Below, piece after piece: positions 1-8,538 of a DNA stretch of 64,000 nt; the stretch's first letter is position 1, and every line of letters starts with the position of its first letter. A program made the translations under genes and the position numbers. The stretch is from assembly GCA_002371215.1 (NCBI GenBank), contig DFGL01000045.1:3265-67264 (forward strand). The letters run 5' to 3'. Source of the DNA: Ruminococcaceae bacterium UBA3751. GTDB taxonomy: Bacteria > Bacillota > Clostridia > Oscillospirales > Acutalibacteraceae. Under the pieces are notes generated by a model. It did not search any database. It saw only the letters and a list, made by a program, of their open reading frames with translations, and was not told the origin of the DNA.

Positions 1-477
1 ATGTTTAACGGGGATATGATTTATGTAACCACAACAATAACACCTATAAGCGAGGAAATTGTTAAGGCGATTCCCGTGCTCTTTTATGCTCTTGTTTTTT
101 CGGATAACCGCGACAGGGTTATGCCCATTGCGTTTGCCACAGGCGTTGGTTTTGCAACATTTGAAAATATGGTAATTCTTGTGCAGAATATTGAATCGGT
201 TACAATCGGCTGGGCGATTATCAGAGGCTTTTCAACAGCCTTAATGCACGCTGTTTGCACCGTTGCCGTAGGCTTCGGCATTTGCTTTATCAGAAAACGG
301 AAAAAGCTTTTCTATTGCGGCACCTTTGCGCTGCTTACGATGGCGTGCATTTATCATGGTATTTTTAATATGTTTGTTCAGTCAAATTATAAGTATCTCG
401 GCTTCGTTCTTCCTGCCGTCACATATGTTCCGATTTTATTCCAACAATATCAATATTACAAAAGAAAGAAAGTATAA
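1..477 (+). CDS. PrsW-like intramembrane metalloprotease, 5' end probably cut off
   Basis: Multi-pass membrane protein with the hallmark motifs of the PrsW family: SEEIVK (EExxK type) near residues 17-22, GFATFEN near 50-56 and a conserved His in ALMHAV near 80-85, followed by a further HGIFN motif. PrsW-type proteases sit in the membrane and cleave membrane proteins such as anti-sigma factors; the target here is unknown. The reading frame is open from base 1, and family members usually have extra membrane segments before EExxK, so the true start probably lies upstream of the window. It ends just before a strong bidirectional terminator. Family call is fairly secure; the substrate cannot be inferred. 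Confidence 0.75.
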   Translation: MFNGDMIYVTTTITPISEEIVKAIPVLFYALVFSDNRDRVMPIAFATGVGFATFENMVILVQNIESVTIGWAIIRGFSTALMHAVCTVAVGFGICFIRKRKKLFYCGTFALLTMACIYHGIFNMFVQSNYKYLGFVLPAVTYVPILFQQYQYYKRKKV

Positions 478-484
478 AAAGTTA

Positions 485-514
485 ACCCTCGGTTCGAAGA
501 AACCGAGGGTTTTT
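485..514. terminator. Bidirectional rho-independent terminator
   Basis: A 10-bp perfect stem (485-494 with 501-510) around a short loop, followed by a T run. It separates two convergent genes: the PrsW-like gene on plus ends at 477 and the small membrane protein on minus ends at 518. Confidence 0.85.
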
Positions 515-517
515 CAC

Positions 518-985
518 TTATTGTGTTGCTTCAATATATTCTGTCATTTCATCAACGGAAACGCCTTCGTTTACACTTATTGTATAAGCGAAATTATTGT
601 TGTTCCAAACAGCGAGATAAACCAATCCGTCATTGCCTTTGCAGGTTACGGTCAGCCCGTTGATGCTTTGCTCGCTGCTTTCGGCATATTCTATATTATT
701 ACCGCTGTTATCCGCCACGCCTAGAGTTTTGCGGATAAAGCCCGCCTCTGCATAGCGCACCTCGATAGTGCTGCTGTTTGCTTCAAAATCAGTTGCAGGA
801 TAACCGCAAAGCCTGTCGGAATAATCCATATTGAACGGCGCCGCTTTTTCCGCTTCCTCCATACTGCTGTATGACTGAGTTTTTCCTGTTGCAGGAGTGT
901 TATTTTTGATAACGACAACCGCAATAAGAGCCGCAACAAAAACTGCAACCATAATAATAGTGATAACAATTTTCTTCTTCATCAC
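518..985 (-). CDS. Small membrane-anchored extracellular protein, DUF4367-like
   Basis: 155 residues: a short basic N-terminus (MMKKK), one hydrophobic segment at about residues 6-27 that acts as an uncleaved anchor or signal, then a soluble domain. The C-terminal pattern, a strand ending in YLAVWNNNNFAYTIS followed by an acidic helix, resembles DUF4367-like domains that occur on membrane proteins in Firmicutes; this is recalled, not searched. A GGAG ribosome binding site lies 7 bases before the start. It has its own promoter (1011-1039), divergent from the large surface-protein block that begins at 1139, so the two may share control. Function unknown. Confidence 0.7.
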   Translation of the reverse strand: MMKKKIVITIIMVAVFVAALIAVVVIKNNTPATGKTQSYSSMEEAEKAAPFNMDYSDRLCGYPATDFEANSSTIEVRYAEAGFIRKTLGVADNSGNNIEYAESSEQSINGLTVTCKGNDGLVYLAVWNNNNFAYTISVNEGVSVDEMTEYIEATQ

Positions 986-1010
986 ACCATCTCCAAATAT
1001 ATCTGACTGA

Positions 1011-1039
1011 ATTATAACACAAACAAATTAAATTGTCAC
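1011..1039 (-). promoter_or_regulatory. Promoter for the DUF4367-like gene
   Basis: Read on the minus strand: -35 GTGACA (1034-1039), a 17-base spacer, and a perfect -10 TATAAT (1011-1016). The leader to the start at 985 is about 20 bases. Confidence 0.65.
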
Positions 1040-1138
1040 TTATTTTTACGAAATTATTATTTTGTCACGCCTTTGTCACACCTTATATGTTATAGTGAGG
1101 GCGAATTAGTGTAATTTATTCTGAAATGAGGAATGAAT

Positions 1139-3601
1139 ATGAAAAAATTGACGAAAAAATTGTTTTCGGTTATGCTGGCACTGATGTTTGTTATCGGCGT
1201 GCTTGAGCTTAATGCGGTAACAGCATTTGCGGCTGCATCAGTTAAAACAGAAAAGGCGTTATTTAATGCCGTAAGCAAAATTGCCGAAGGCGGAGACGAT
1301 GAGGATAATGTGATAAAACTGACAAAGGATATCAACATTTCCCAATGCCTTCGTATTCCTGCAGGCAATCCCGTAGTTATTGACCTGAACGGTCATATAA
1401 TTGACAGAGGGTTAACCGACTGTCAGGATATCGGCAGCGTTATTCGTGTTGAGCCGGGCGCCGTCCTGACGGTAAGAGACAGTTCCAACAATAACAGCGG
1501 CGTTATCACGGGCGGTGCTTCGTGGAACGGCGGCGGAATCTGCAATCACGGAACACTTACTCTCGAGAGCGGCACAATCAGCGGCAATAAAGCGCTGCAT
1601 AACACCTACGGCGGCGGAGGCGGTATTTATAACGGCAGTTATAACGGCTCCAGGGCAACGCTTACGCTGACAGGCGGTGTGATTTCAAATAACGAAGCGC
1701 GAAACGGCGGCGGTGTATATAACAGCGACGGAACCGTTATTATCAAAAGCGGCTCATATTCAGCAACCGTTCTTTCGCAGCTTAAAACATACGAAACCAA
1801 TGTGACGATTAAAAACAATTCCGCTTCTGCTTCGGGCAGCGGTATTTACACCGAAAAGGATATCAGCATTCAGGATGCTCCGAATATTTCGGGTAATAAG
1901 AATAATGAAGACATTTATCTCTTATACGGAAGGGTTTTAAAGCTTACCGGAAAACTCAGAAAAGCCGCTGTTATCGGCATAAAAACGGAGGATTACGATA
2001 ATATTATCACCTCCGACTATCTTAAGTATCAGACCGAAGACCCGAATGAATTTTTCAAACCCGCTTCTTCAAACGCAATAATCCGTATGAGTGGTACAAA
2101 GGAAAACGGCGGCGAGGTTAAGGTTAAAGTGGGAGGCAAAACTCTGCTTGAAATCTATAAAAGCTCCAACAGAAGCCAAAGAAAAGCCTCCGAACTATTT
2201 TTAAGGCAGGAATTTGATACTCCGACAGAGGCATTTGCGAATCTGATTGTTAAGTATATGACTGCCGCTGTAATAGGTTACAGGGTGGAGCTGACATTGG
2301 GCTCCGATTATAGCTTTGATGGGCAAATAATCGTTCCGTCAGACGCTTATCTTGTTGTTGATTTGAACGGCCATAACATTTGCCGCACGAGAAACGGCAA
2401 AAAGACAGACAACGGCGGCGTGTTCGTTGTCAAAGAGGGCGGCACGCTGACAATCAACGACAGCAATCCAACTGTCAAAAGCGACTGGGGAAATATCAGG
2501 GGCGGCATCATTATGGGCGGCGCCAACTCCAACGGTGGCGGCGGAATCACGGTGGAAAAGAACGCCAATCTGTATATGAACGGCGGCACGATTTACGATT
2601 GCCGCACGGATTATCACGGCGGCGGCATCTGCGCGAAGGACGGCGCGAAACTCATCGTGCTTAAAAACTGCAGAATCCATTATTGCCATACGATGGATTC
2701 CTCCGATGACGCAAACGGCGGCGGAATTTACGTCAAAAACGTCAGCCGTCTGGAGCTGGAAAATGTACAGGTGACAACCTGCTCCGCAGAAGACTACGGC
2801 GGGGGCGTATATTATTACGGCGGCAATAACGGCATCTTTATCATCAGCGCCTGTGAATTTAACAATAACACCTGCAAGAATGACGGCGGTGCGGTCTATT
2901 ACAGCTCCTCCGAGGGCGGATATTTTGATAAATGCCAATTCACTTCAAACACCGCACACGATGACGGCGGCGCTATTTATGCTGTTAAAAACGGCGAAAA
3001 AGTGGATTCACGCAAAACAGACGAGCCTGTGATGATTAGGGAATGTACTATAAAAAACAATAAAGCGGATGACGAGGGAGCGGCGGTATTCGTTGACAGA
3101 AATGATGTTGTTTTCGTCACCGACACAATCACGGGCAACAACGCGGGCGACAAGGGTGCGATCTATGTCTCCCACAATGGCGGTCGCTACGGCTATGATA
3201 TCAGCGTAAAAGGTTTGATGGTGGTTAAGGATAACAAGGCAAACACCGCAAACCGCACAAATATTGTGCTTGAAAATTACGGTGCAACCCATAACTATAT
3301 TTACTGCGCCGGTTTATATGAGGGCTCCTATGTTTCTTTCAGCGTGCTTGAGGGCGGAAAGGTTAAGGTGCTCAGAAATGTTGACAGTTATCAGCTTCAC
3401 TTCTACCACCCCGAAAATGGCAGTCTCAGCTTTGAAAGCGAAAAGACAGTGGATGCCACGCTTGTAACCGCATCCGTTTTCAGCAAGGGTTCATATATCA
3501 CCATTTTCGCCATTTTGGGAACATTGATCATATGCGCTGCCGCTGCGATTGTTTACAAGAAAAAGAAAGGAGACAGCAAAAATGACAGTAACGAAAAATA
3601 A
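1139..3601 (+). CDS. Exported, membrane-anchored right-handed beta-helix surface protein
   Basis: 820 residues. A signal peptide covers about residues 1-32 (basic start, hydrophobic core, AFAA end). The body has many short glycine-rich turns of the GGGIYN, GGGVYN and SGN type, as in pectate-lyase-like or autotransporter-type parallel beta-helices. There is an internal duplication: DLNGH at about 82-86 and again at 408-412, each followed by a VxxGxxLTxxDS strand and an NGGG turn. One C-terminal membrane helix at about 786-806 is followed by a KKKKG tail, so it is anchored by its own helix and not by sortase. I chose the ATG at 1139 over the in-frame ATG at 1133 because the TGAGGA binding site (1127-1132) is correctly spaced only from 1139. 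It heads the large surface block. Adhesion or glycan contact is plausible but unproven. Confidence 0.8.
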   Translation: MKKLTKKLFSVMLALMFVIGVLELNAVTAFAAASVKTEKALFNAVSKIAEGGDDEDNVIKLTKDINISQCLRIPAGNPVVIDLNGHIIDRGLTDCQDIGSVIRVEPGAVLTVRDSSNNNSGVITGGASWNGGGICNHGTLTLESGTISGNKALHNTYGGGGGIYNGSYNGSRATLTLTGGVISNNEARNGGGVYNSDGTVIIKSGSYSATVLSQLKTYETNVTIKNNSASASGSGIYTEKDISIQDAPNISGNKNNEDIYLLYGRVLKLTGKLRKAAVIGIKTEDYDNIITSDYLKYQTEDPNEFFKPASSNAIIRMSGTKENGGEVKVKVGGKTLLEIYKSSNRSQRKASELFLRQEFDTPTEAFANLIVKYMTAAVIGYRVELTLGSDYSFDGQIIVPSDAYLVVDLNGHNICRTRNGKKTDNGGVFVVKEGGTLTINDSNPTVKSDWGNIRGGIIMGGANSNGGGGITVEKNANLYMNGGTIYDCRTDYHGGGICAKDGAKLIVLKNCRIHYCHTMDSSDDANGGGIYVKNVSRLELENVQVTTCSAEDYGGGVYYYGGNNGIFIISACEFNNNTCKNDGGAVYYSSSEGGYFDKCQFTSNTAHDDGGAIYAVKNGEKVDSRKTDEPVMIRECTIKNNKADDEGAAVFVDRNDVVFVTDTITGNNAGDKGAIYVSHNGGRYGYDISVKGLMVVKDNKANTANRTNIVLENYGATHNYIYCAGLYEGSYVSFSVLEGGKVKVLRNVDSYQLHFYHPENGSLSFESEKTVDATLVTASVFSKGSYITIFAILGTLIICAAAAIVYKKKKGDSKNDSNEK

Positions 3602-6600
3602 AACTTCAAAAATCATTTGCTCCCTTCTTTGTGTTGCGTTGGCTGTGTGCATCGGTTTTATCAGTATGACGCAGATAATTGCAGAAGCTGTCCAGCCCAA
3701 AGCCTATGTTGAGGATATTAAAATCTTTGAGAGCGACGAAGACGATGCTGCGGACAGAGCCAAAAAATGGTTTGAAGATAACGGCTATGTTTACACCGAC
3801 ATCAATCTGAATCAGGGCACTGGATACGATGATTCAGCATATCTCGGCTATAAAACCACAACCAATAAGGATATGGCAATAACCGATATCCGTATGATGG
3901 CGATGGATACGGGCTACACCATCTATAACTATACCGATATGATGAACTATATCGCTGCACAAAATGCAGGAACTGCGCAGACAATGCAAAGTGCCGCAGC
4001 TGCATTTGTAAAGAATTACAAGGCAGGCAGTCCGAAAGCACAGGATGCCTATAACGGTCTTAACCTCTTCTGTGTTGGCGATGAAAACAGAATTAAGCTC
4101 GGCGACTATATTGTTGCAGGCAAAACCGATGTTAAGTTCTTCACAAAAATGATAATGAAATCCGGCACGGGAACTTTGAATGCCGTTCACGGCTTCTTGA
4201 GCAACGGTATTGCTCCTTATCAGAACGACCTTGACGAGAGCGGCAAAATAGTTACAACCAACTGGGCTGAGTTTTTAATAAAAAGCGAACTGTGGGAAAC
4301 TATCGAAAATGATGAAATAACCACGGATGAAATCAACGATTTACATAAGAAATATAACGACTCTGCCAGAGAACTTTTCAAAACCGTACAGGATTTCGCA
4401 ACTTATTATGAAAACGCTGCGGCGCGTCAGTCAGAAAAGAACGAACTGTTGGAAAATGAAACCGTGGAAGATGCCACCGAGAAAATGGACGAGGTGGAGC
4501 GTGAGGATGCGGATTTTCTTTATCTTGCCGCTTACGAAATGCTTAACGAGTACGCTTTTTCAAATGAAGAAAAACTCGGTGACTGGTTTGTAAGCCTCGG
4601 CAAAACAAATTCAGATAAGATTGATTTAACGCAGCTTTATCCCGTTGTTGAAGCAATGGGTAAGTGCCAGGCGTCAATAGCAAGTTCGGGAGGCTTTGTT
4701 TCAGCAGTTTTAAACCTTGCGGAAAACAAGCATAACGAGGATATGGATGATGCGCTTGACAAGGCAGAGAAGAAAATCAAGGATTTAACCGATAAAGAGG
4801 CTTTTGACATCTGGGAAAACAACGACGGCGAGATTGAAAACAGCACAATTGCTTTCACCTCCGACGCTGTGCGCAAGTCAACAGCCGAAAACGCACTCGG
4901 CAGAAAATCGAACTGGGAAAAGAAAAAGGAAACAATCCAGGAAATTGAAAAGATTGCCAATTTAGTAATGGGCATTATGTTTGTTGCGCTACCTGTATTG
5001 CAAGCGGTTTTAACCTTGGCAGTTGTTGTAACCAAAATTATGGCGGCAACCTGCATTGCCGTTGCGGCGCTCAATACAATGTGTGTCTGGCTGTTGGCGG
5101 TTGTAAGCTTCCTCAATGCCTGCCTGCCGTATATCAGCCTGATTATTATGATTGCAAGCATAACTGCAGTTGTTACCATTTATGTAAAAGAATACATTAT
5201 GGGCGATAAGGTTCATATTGATAAGCAATCTGCAAAGCCCGATTTCATCTTTGACTCGCAGGAGAAAAAGGATGAAACGCTCGATATAAGATATAAGAGC
5301 GTTCGCAATAATTCGGGCGAGGTATCCGATATAAACTGCGGCTGCCAGGTATACTGGTGTTTGCTTGCATACACAACCGATGAACGCGCAGGCGAGCCGA
5401 TTTGCGCGGATGACAGCGGCAATATCTTTAAATGCGTAACGGGCGATACCGTATCGCCGAGCGGATATGATTTCATAAGATTCTTCGGCGAAAGAAATGC
5501 GGCTGACTGCAATACCTACTGCAAGAAAAACAAGGTAGGCGGTATTTATATTTACTATCGCACCGAAAGTTCGGTTCAAGAAGAAAATGTTTCACCGAAG
5601 CAGGAAACACAGCCTGCGGGCGAGCAGCCCGAACAGCAGGAAACCGAGCAGACCGAACAACAGCAGGAGCGAAACTATCTTGCCGATATTATCGTCTGCA
5701 CGGGCAAGGACGTTGCGGAAGCAAAGGCAAAGATTTCAAGGCATTCGGGTAAATATTATGTTTATGATTATAATCTTTCTCCCGATTGCGAACAGGCAAC
5801 CTTTATCGGCTACACAATGACAACAAACCGTAGCAAAGCCATTACTGATTTGCGCGTTGCACCGTATATCGGCGTTTCGCAGCAATCCGATAAGATGATG
5901 CTCGGCGATATCGAGTATGTTCGCGTTGATATACTCGGCGCTTATATAACCTACGGCGACGAGAAGACAAAACCGCAGGCGGATTGCCTGTACTACACCA
6001 CTAATATAGAAGCAGGCGAGCCGATTTTAGCGGACGGACTTCACGCAGTTACCTCTGCTTCTCAGATTAAAAACGGCTGGGAGCCTGTCAGCGTTTTCAG
6101 CGGAATGCCCTATGATTTCAATACGGCTCTGATTGATGACGATTATGCGGACCCAACGGCGGTTGCGTGGCTCAATGATAAGGTAATCACAACCGTTTCG
6201 GGCTATAAGGGCGAGGATGATGAATCCGAGGTTCTGAACAATCACAGATATGTTCATCTGTACACCGAATCCGATAAGATGTATACCTCGGGAACGAAAT
6301 ACCTTTCGGGACTCTTTTTAATCGGAGGGTACAATACGTTCGATAATTCGTGGACTCACAGCGATGATGAAGAATACTGCGAGAAGTTCAGAGATGAGTA
6401 TGTTGCCAAAGAGTATCGCACAGGTATTTGCGGCACAAATCTTTTAGAGTCGCTTTCCGTTGCAAAATATGTTTGCTGGAATAATATGCAATCCTATCTT
6501 TGCTACATCTGGTCGTATTCACCGAAAAGAGCACTGTATAATATTGAAGCTTATCAGGGTGATAATTATTCCACCTCGCTGAATTATACGATGACAAAGG

Positions 6601-8519
6601 TAAACGACCTCGGTGTTTCACAGAACTATGTTGCCGCCACCTGCCTGTATCAGCAGTGCTTCGGGCTCGGCAATGCAAGGTTTATCAGACCTACAAACAA
6701 CTATGTTAACGCCTTTGGCTCGGGACTCGGTATATATAATTTTGAAAAATGCATTTATGATGACGGCTATACCAATAAGCTTCCCGAAAACATAAAGTTC
6801 GGCTACAGCAATATACAGTTTTTGCCCACGGGACTATATGTTACGGGATATACGAAAAACGGCAGAGCGCTGACGCTTGATGATGTCGTTTTCAGCACCA
6901 AAGCCTATGTAGCAAACGAAGAAAGCGGCAAGCTTTCCGTTACCCTTTCAGGTGAAAAGACACTCGCAGGCAATGCTCCCGTCGGCGCATTTCACGGTGT
7001 AAGCGATATGAAGAATCCGCGCAGCACAAAGCCGTTTAATCTCAGCACACCCGATTATTGTTATGACGGAAAATTCAGGGCGTCAGGCAAAGAGTTCTAT
7101 ATCTATATAAGCGGCACAAAGCTTGCAAAGCGCCGCTATATAACAAGTCTTTCAATAGGCGCATTTTCAAGAGACCAGTATAAGTCAACCAATCCCAATG
7201 CAACAAAAGACGAGCTTAAAGCGGTAGACGGCATTGTTGAGGGAACGGCGATGTCGGCAGCGGCAAGCGCCTGCTCGGATGAGGTTCTTGTTTATAACAT
7301 TGCAACCGACAGTCAGGGCGATGCGTGGTATAATCACCAGAAGGACGGCAAAGCAATAAATGAAGCGCCCGAAGACAAGCCTGCGGCATATATCGGCATA
7401 AGCCGAACTGATGCAGGAGTCAGCACTGATGAAAACAGCACCAAGCAACGTCCGATAACAGGCGTGTTGCTGTATTTGCTTAATGATTCAACGGCACCGA
7501 ATGAGATTGAAATAGACAGCGTTAAGTATTACTGCGCAGGAGTTTCAACGCCTTTAACTATGAAGGGTAAAAAATATTTCCTTTACTATTCATACAGCAA
7601 GGGTGCTTTCCCCGGCGAGCCGATTGAAGATATTACTATTGATAACATACCGATTATAAACGGTTATGCAACAAATGTCTGCGGCGATAAAAGCAGCAGT
7701 GTGCCATACGGTAATCCCGAGCAGACGAATTTCATTCATGTGAAATATGAGCGCGACCCGAGAACGGATTTCTTCAACAAGCTTTATATCGGTCAGGGAG
7801 ATACAGCCCGTGCGGCTCAATGCGATTTACTTACCAATGGCTGTCTGGAATATATTGATTTGGATGCTAATTTAGGCGTTGTGGGGCACAGCGTGTATAT
7901 CGGTTTCCGCAGGGGACATCTTGATCTGGATGAAATAAACAGCAAAAACACCGAAAAATTGAGGGAAAAAGAGAAGCGAACCCAGCTTCAGGAAGCAATC
8001 TACGATATTATTATCACGGATGATGAGCCATACCGTGAGGAAGGTATTGTCAGAAACAATATCTATTATAAGCCCGTTGGCAATAAGGATTTAACAGGCG
8101 GTATGGGACACAGACTGTATATGTACTATGCAAGTCCGTGGTATTCCGAGCGATATAATAAAACAACGGGTGCAAGTACGCTTCTTCCGCAGGATGTTTA
8201 TAGCGGCTACTATACGCATTTTGCACTTGCTCAGTACGACAGAGTGCCGTATAATTCCTCTCTTGCAGGCACAACCAATACCCAAAATTCGGTTAAGCCC
8301 TGGGAATACGTTATGCTTGCCGATGGCTCCATAGCGGCTGATTTGAACGAGGGCACAATTGCCTTTAAGTCGGACAGCGAAACTTCTCGCTATGCCTATG
8401 ATAACCGTATAACAATGTTTGCTCAGCGTGACGACGGCAGCGTTAAGCCTGCAGGTGAAATAACCGGCGGCTTTGTTGAAAAGAGTATGGCTGTCGGCAG
8501 TGCATATATTAATAATTAA
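3582..8519 (+). CDS. Very large exported multi-module protein with MABP/beta-prism-like repeats (founder of the local family)
   Basis: 1645 residues. A signal or anchor segment at about 10-33 is followed by a module with NLNQGTGYDDSAYLGYKTT and AITDIR, the same core seen in the four paralogues downstream. Then come a long helical region, a cluster of hydrophobic segments around residues 460-540, and a long C-terminal part that repeats related modules (for example TFIGYTMTTNRSKAITDLR, YIGISRT and PITGV, YIDLDAN and VYIGFRRG, plus a recurring AGEPI strand). Two cysteine-rich stretches lie after the membrane cluster. The start at 3582 follows an AAAGGAGA binding site and overlaps the previous gene by 20 bp, suggesting translational coupling; the longer frame from 3549 lacks a binding site. 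No clear C-terminal anchor. No function known; a surface or pore-forming role is speculation. Confidence 0.75.
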   Translation: MTVTKNKTSKIICSLLCVALAVCIGFISMTQIIAEAVQPKAYVEDIKIFESDEDDAADRAKKWFEDNGYVYTDINLNQGTGYDDSAYLGYKTTTNKDMAITDIRMMAMDTGYTIYNYTDMMNYIAAQNAGTAQTMQSAAAAFVKNYKAGSPKAQDAYNGLNLFCVGDENRIKLGDYIVAGKTDVKFFTKMIMKSGTGTLNAVHGFLSNGIAPYQNDLDESGKIVTTNWAEFLIKSELWETIENDEITTDEINDLHKKYNDSARELFKTVQDFATYYENAAARQSEKNELLENETVEDATEKMDEVEREDADFLYLAAYEMLNEYAFSNEEKLGDWFVSLGKTNSDKIDLTQLYPVVEAMGKCQASIASSGGFVSAVLNLAENKHNEDMDDALDKAEKKIKDLTDKEAFDIWENNDGEIENSTIAFTSDAVRKSTAENALGRKSNWEKKKETIQEIEKIANLVMGIMFVALPVLQAVLTLAVVVTKIMAATCIAVAALNTMCVWLLAVVSFLNACLPYISLIIMIASITAVVTIYVKEYIMGDKVHIDKQSAKPDFIFDSQEKKDETLDIRYKSVRNNSGEVSDINCGCQVYWCLLAYTTDERAGEPICADDSGNIFKCVTGDTVSPSGYDFIRFFGERNAADCNTYCKKNKVGGIYIYYRTESSVQEENVSPKQETQPAGEQPEQQETEQTEQQQERNYLADIIVCTGKDVAEAKAKISRHSGKYYVYDYNLSPDCEQATFIGYTMTTNRSKAITDLRVAPYIGVSQQSDKMMLGDIEYVRVDILGAYITYGDEKTKPQADCLYYTTNIEAGEPILADGLHAVTSASQIKNGWEPVSVFSGMPYDFNTALIDDDYADPTAVAWLNDKVITTVSGYKGEDDESEVLNNHRYVHLYTESDKMYTSGTKYLSGLFLIGGYNTFDNSWTHSDDEEYCEKFRDEYVAKEYRTGICGTNLLESLSVAKYVCWNNMQSYLCYIWSYSPKRALYNIEAYQGDNYSTSLNYTMTKVNDLGVSQNYVAATCLYQQCFGLGNARFIRPTNNYVNAFGSGLGIYNFEKCIYDDGYTNKLPENIKFGYSNIQFLPTGLYVTGYTKNGRALTLDDVVFSTKAYVANEESGKLSVTLSGEKTLAGNAPVGAFHGVSDMKNPRSTKPFNLSTPDYCYDGKFRASGKEFYIYISGTKLAKRRYITSLSIGAFSRDQYKSTNPNATKDELKAVDGIVEGTAMSAAASACSDEVLVYNIATDSQGDAWYNHQKDGKAINEAPEDKPAAYIGISRTDAGVSTDENSTKQRPITGVLLYLLNDSTAPNEIEIDSVKYYCAGVSTPLTMKGKKYFLYYSYSKGAFPGEPIEDITIDNIPIINGYATNVCGDKSSSVPYGNPEQTNFIHVKYERDPRTDFFNKLYIGQGDTARAAQCDLLTNGCLEYIDLDANLGVVGHSVYIGFRRGHLDLDEINSKNTEKLREKEKRTQLQEAIYDIIITDDEPYREEGIVRNNIYYKPVGNKDLTGGMGHRLYMYYASPWYSERYNKTTGASTLLPQDVYSGYYTHFALAQYDRVPYNSSLAGTTNTQNSVKPWEYVMLADGSIAADLNEGTIAFKSDSETSRYAYDNRITMFAQRDDGSVKPAGEITGGFVEKSMAVGSAYINN

Positions 8520-8538
8520 TGTTTTGAAAGGGATTGTT

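Noticed and set aside
1133..1138. ATG 1133 as start of the beta-helix gene
   Set aside because: The TGAGGA binding site touches it; only 1139 has normal spacing.
2339..2938. 199-codon frame on minus inside the beta-helix gene
   Set aside because: It is the reverse shadow of the repetitive glycine-codon (GGC/GGT) sequence, which is rich in Ala/Val when read backwards; no start signal.
4637..5579. Two long minus-strand frames in the 1645-residue gene (about 180 and 189 codons)
   Set aside because: They lie opposite a gene with clear family repeats, signal peptide and binding site, and have no start signals of their own.
8473..8538. Start of paralogue 1 at 8473
   Set aside because: It overlaps the end of the previous gene with no binding site; the signal peptide MKHLTRAIIAVF starts at 8539 after GAAAGGGA.
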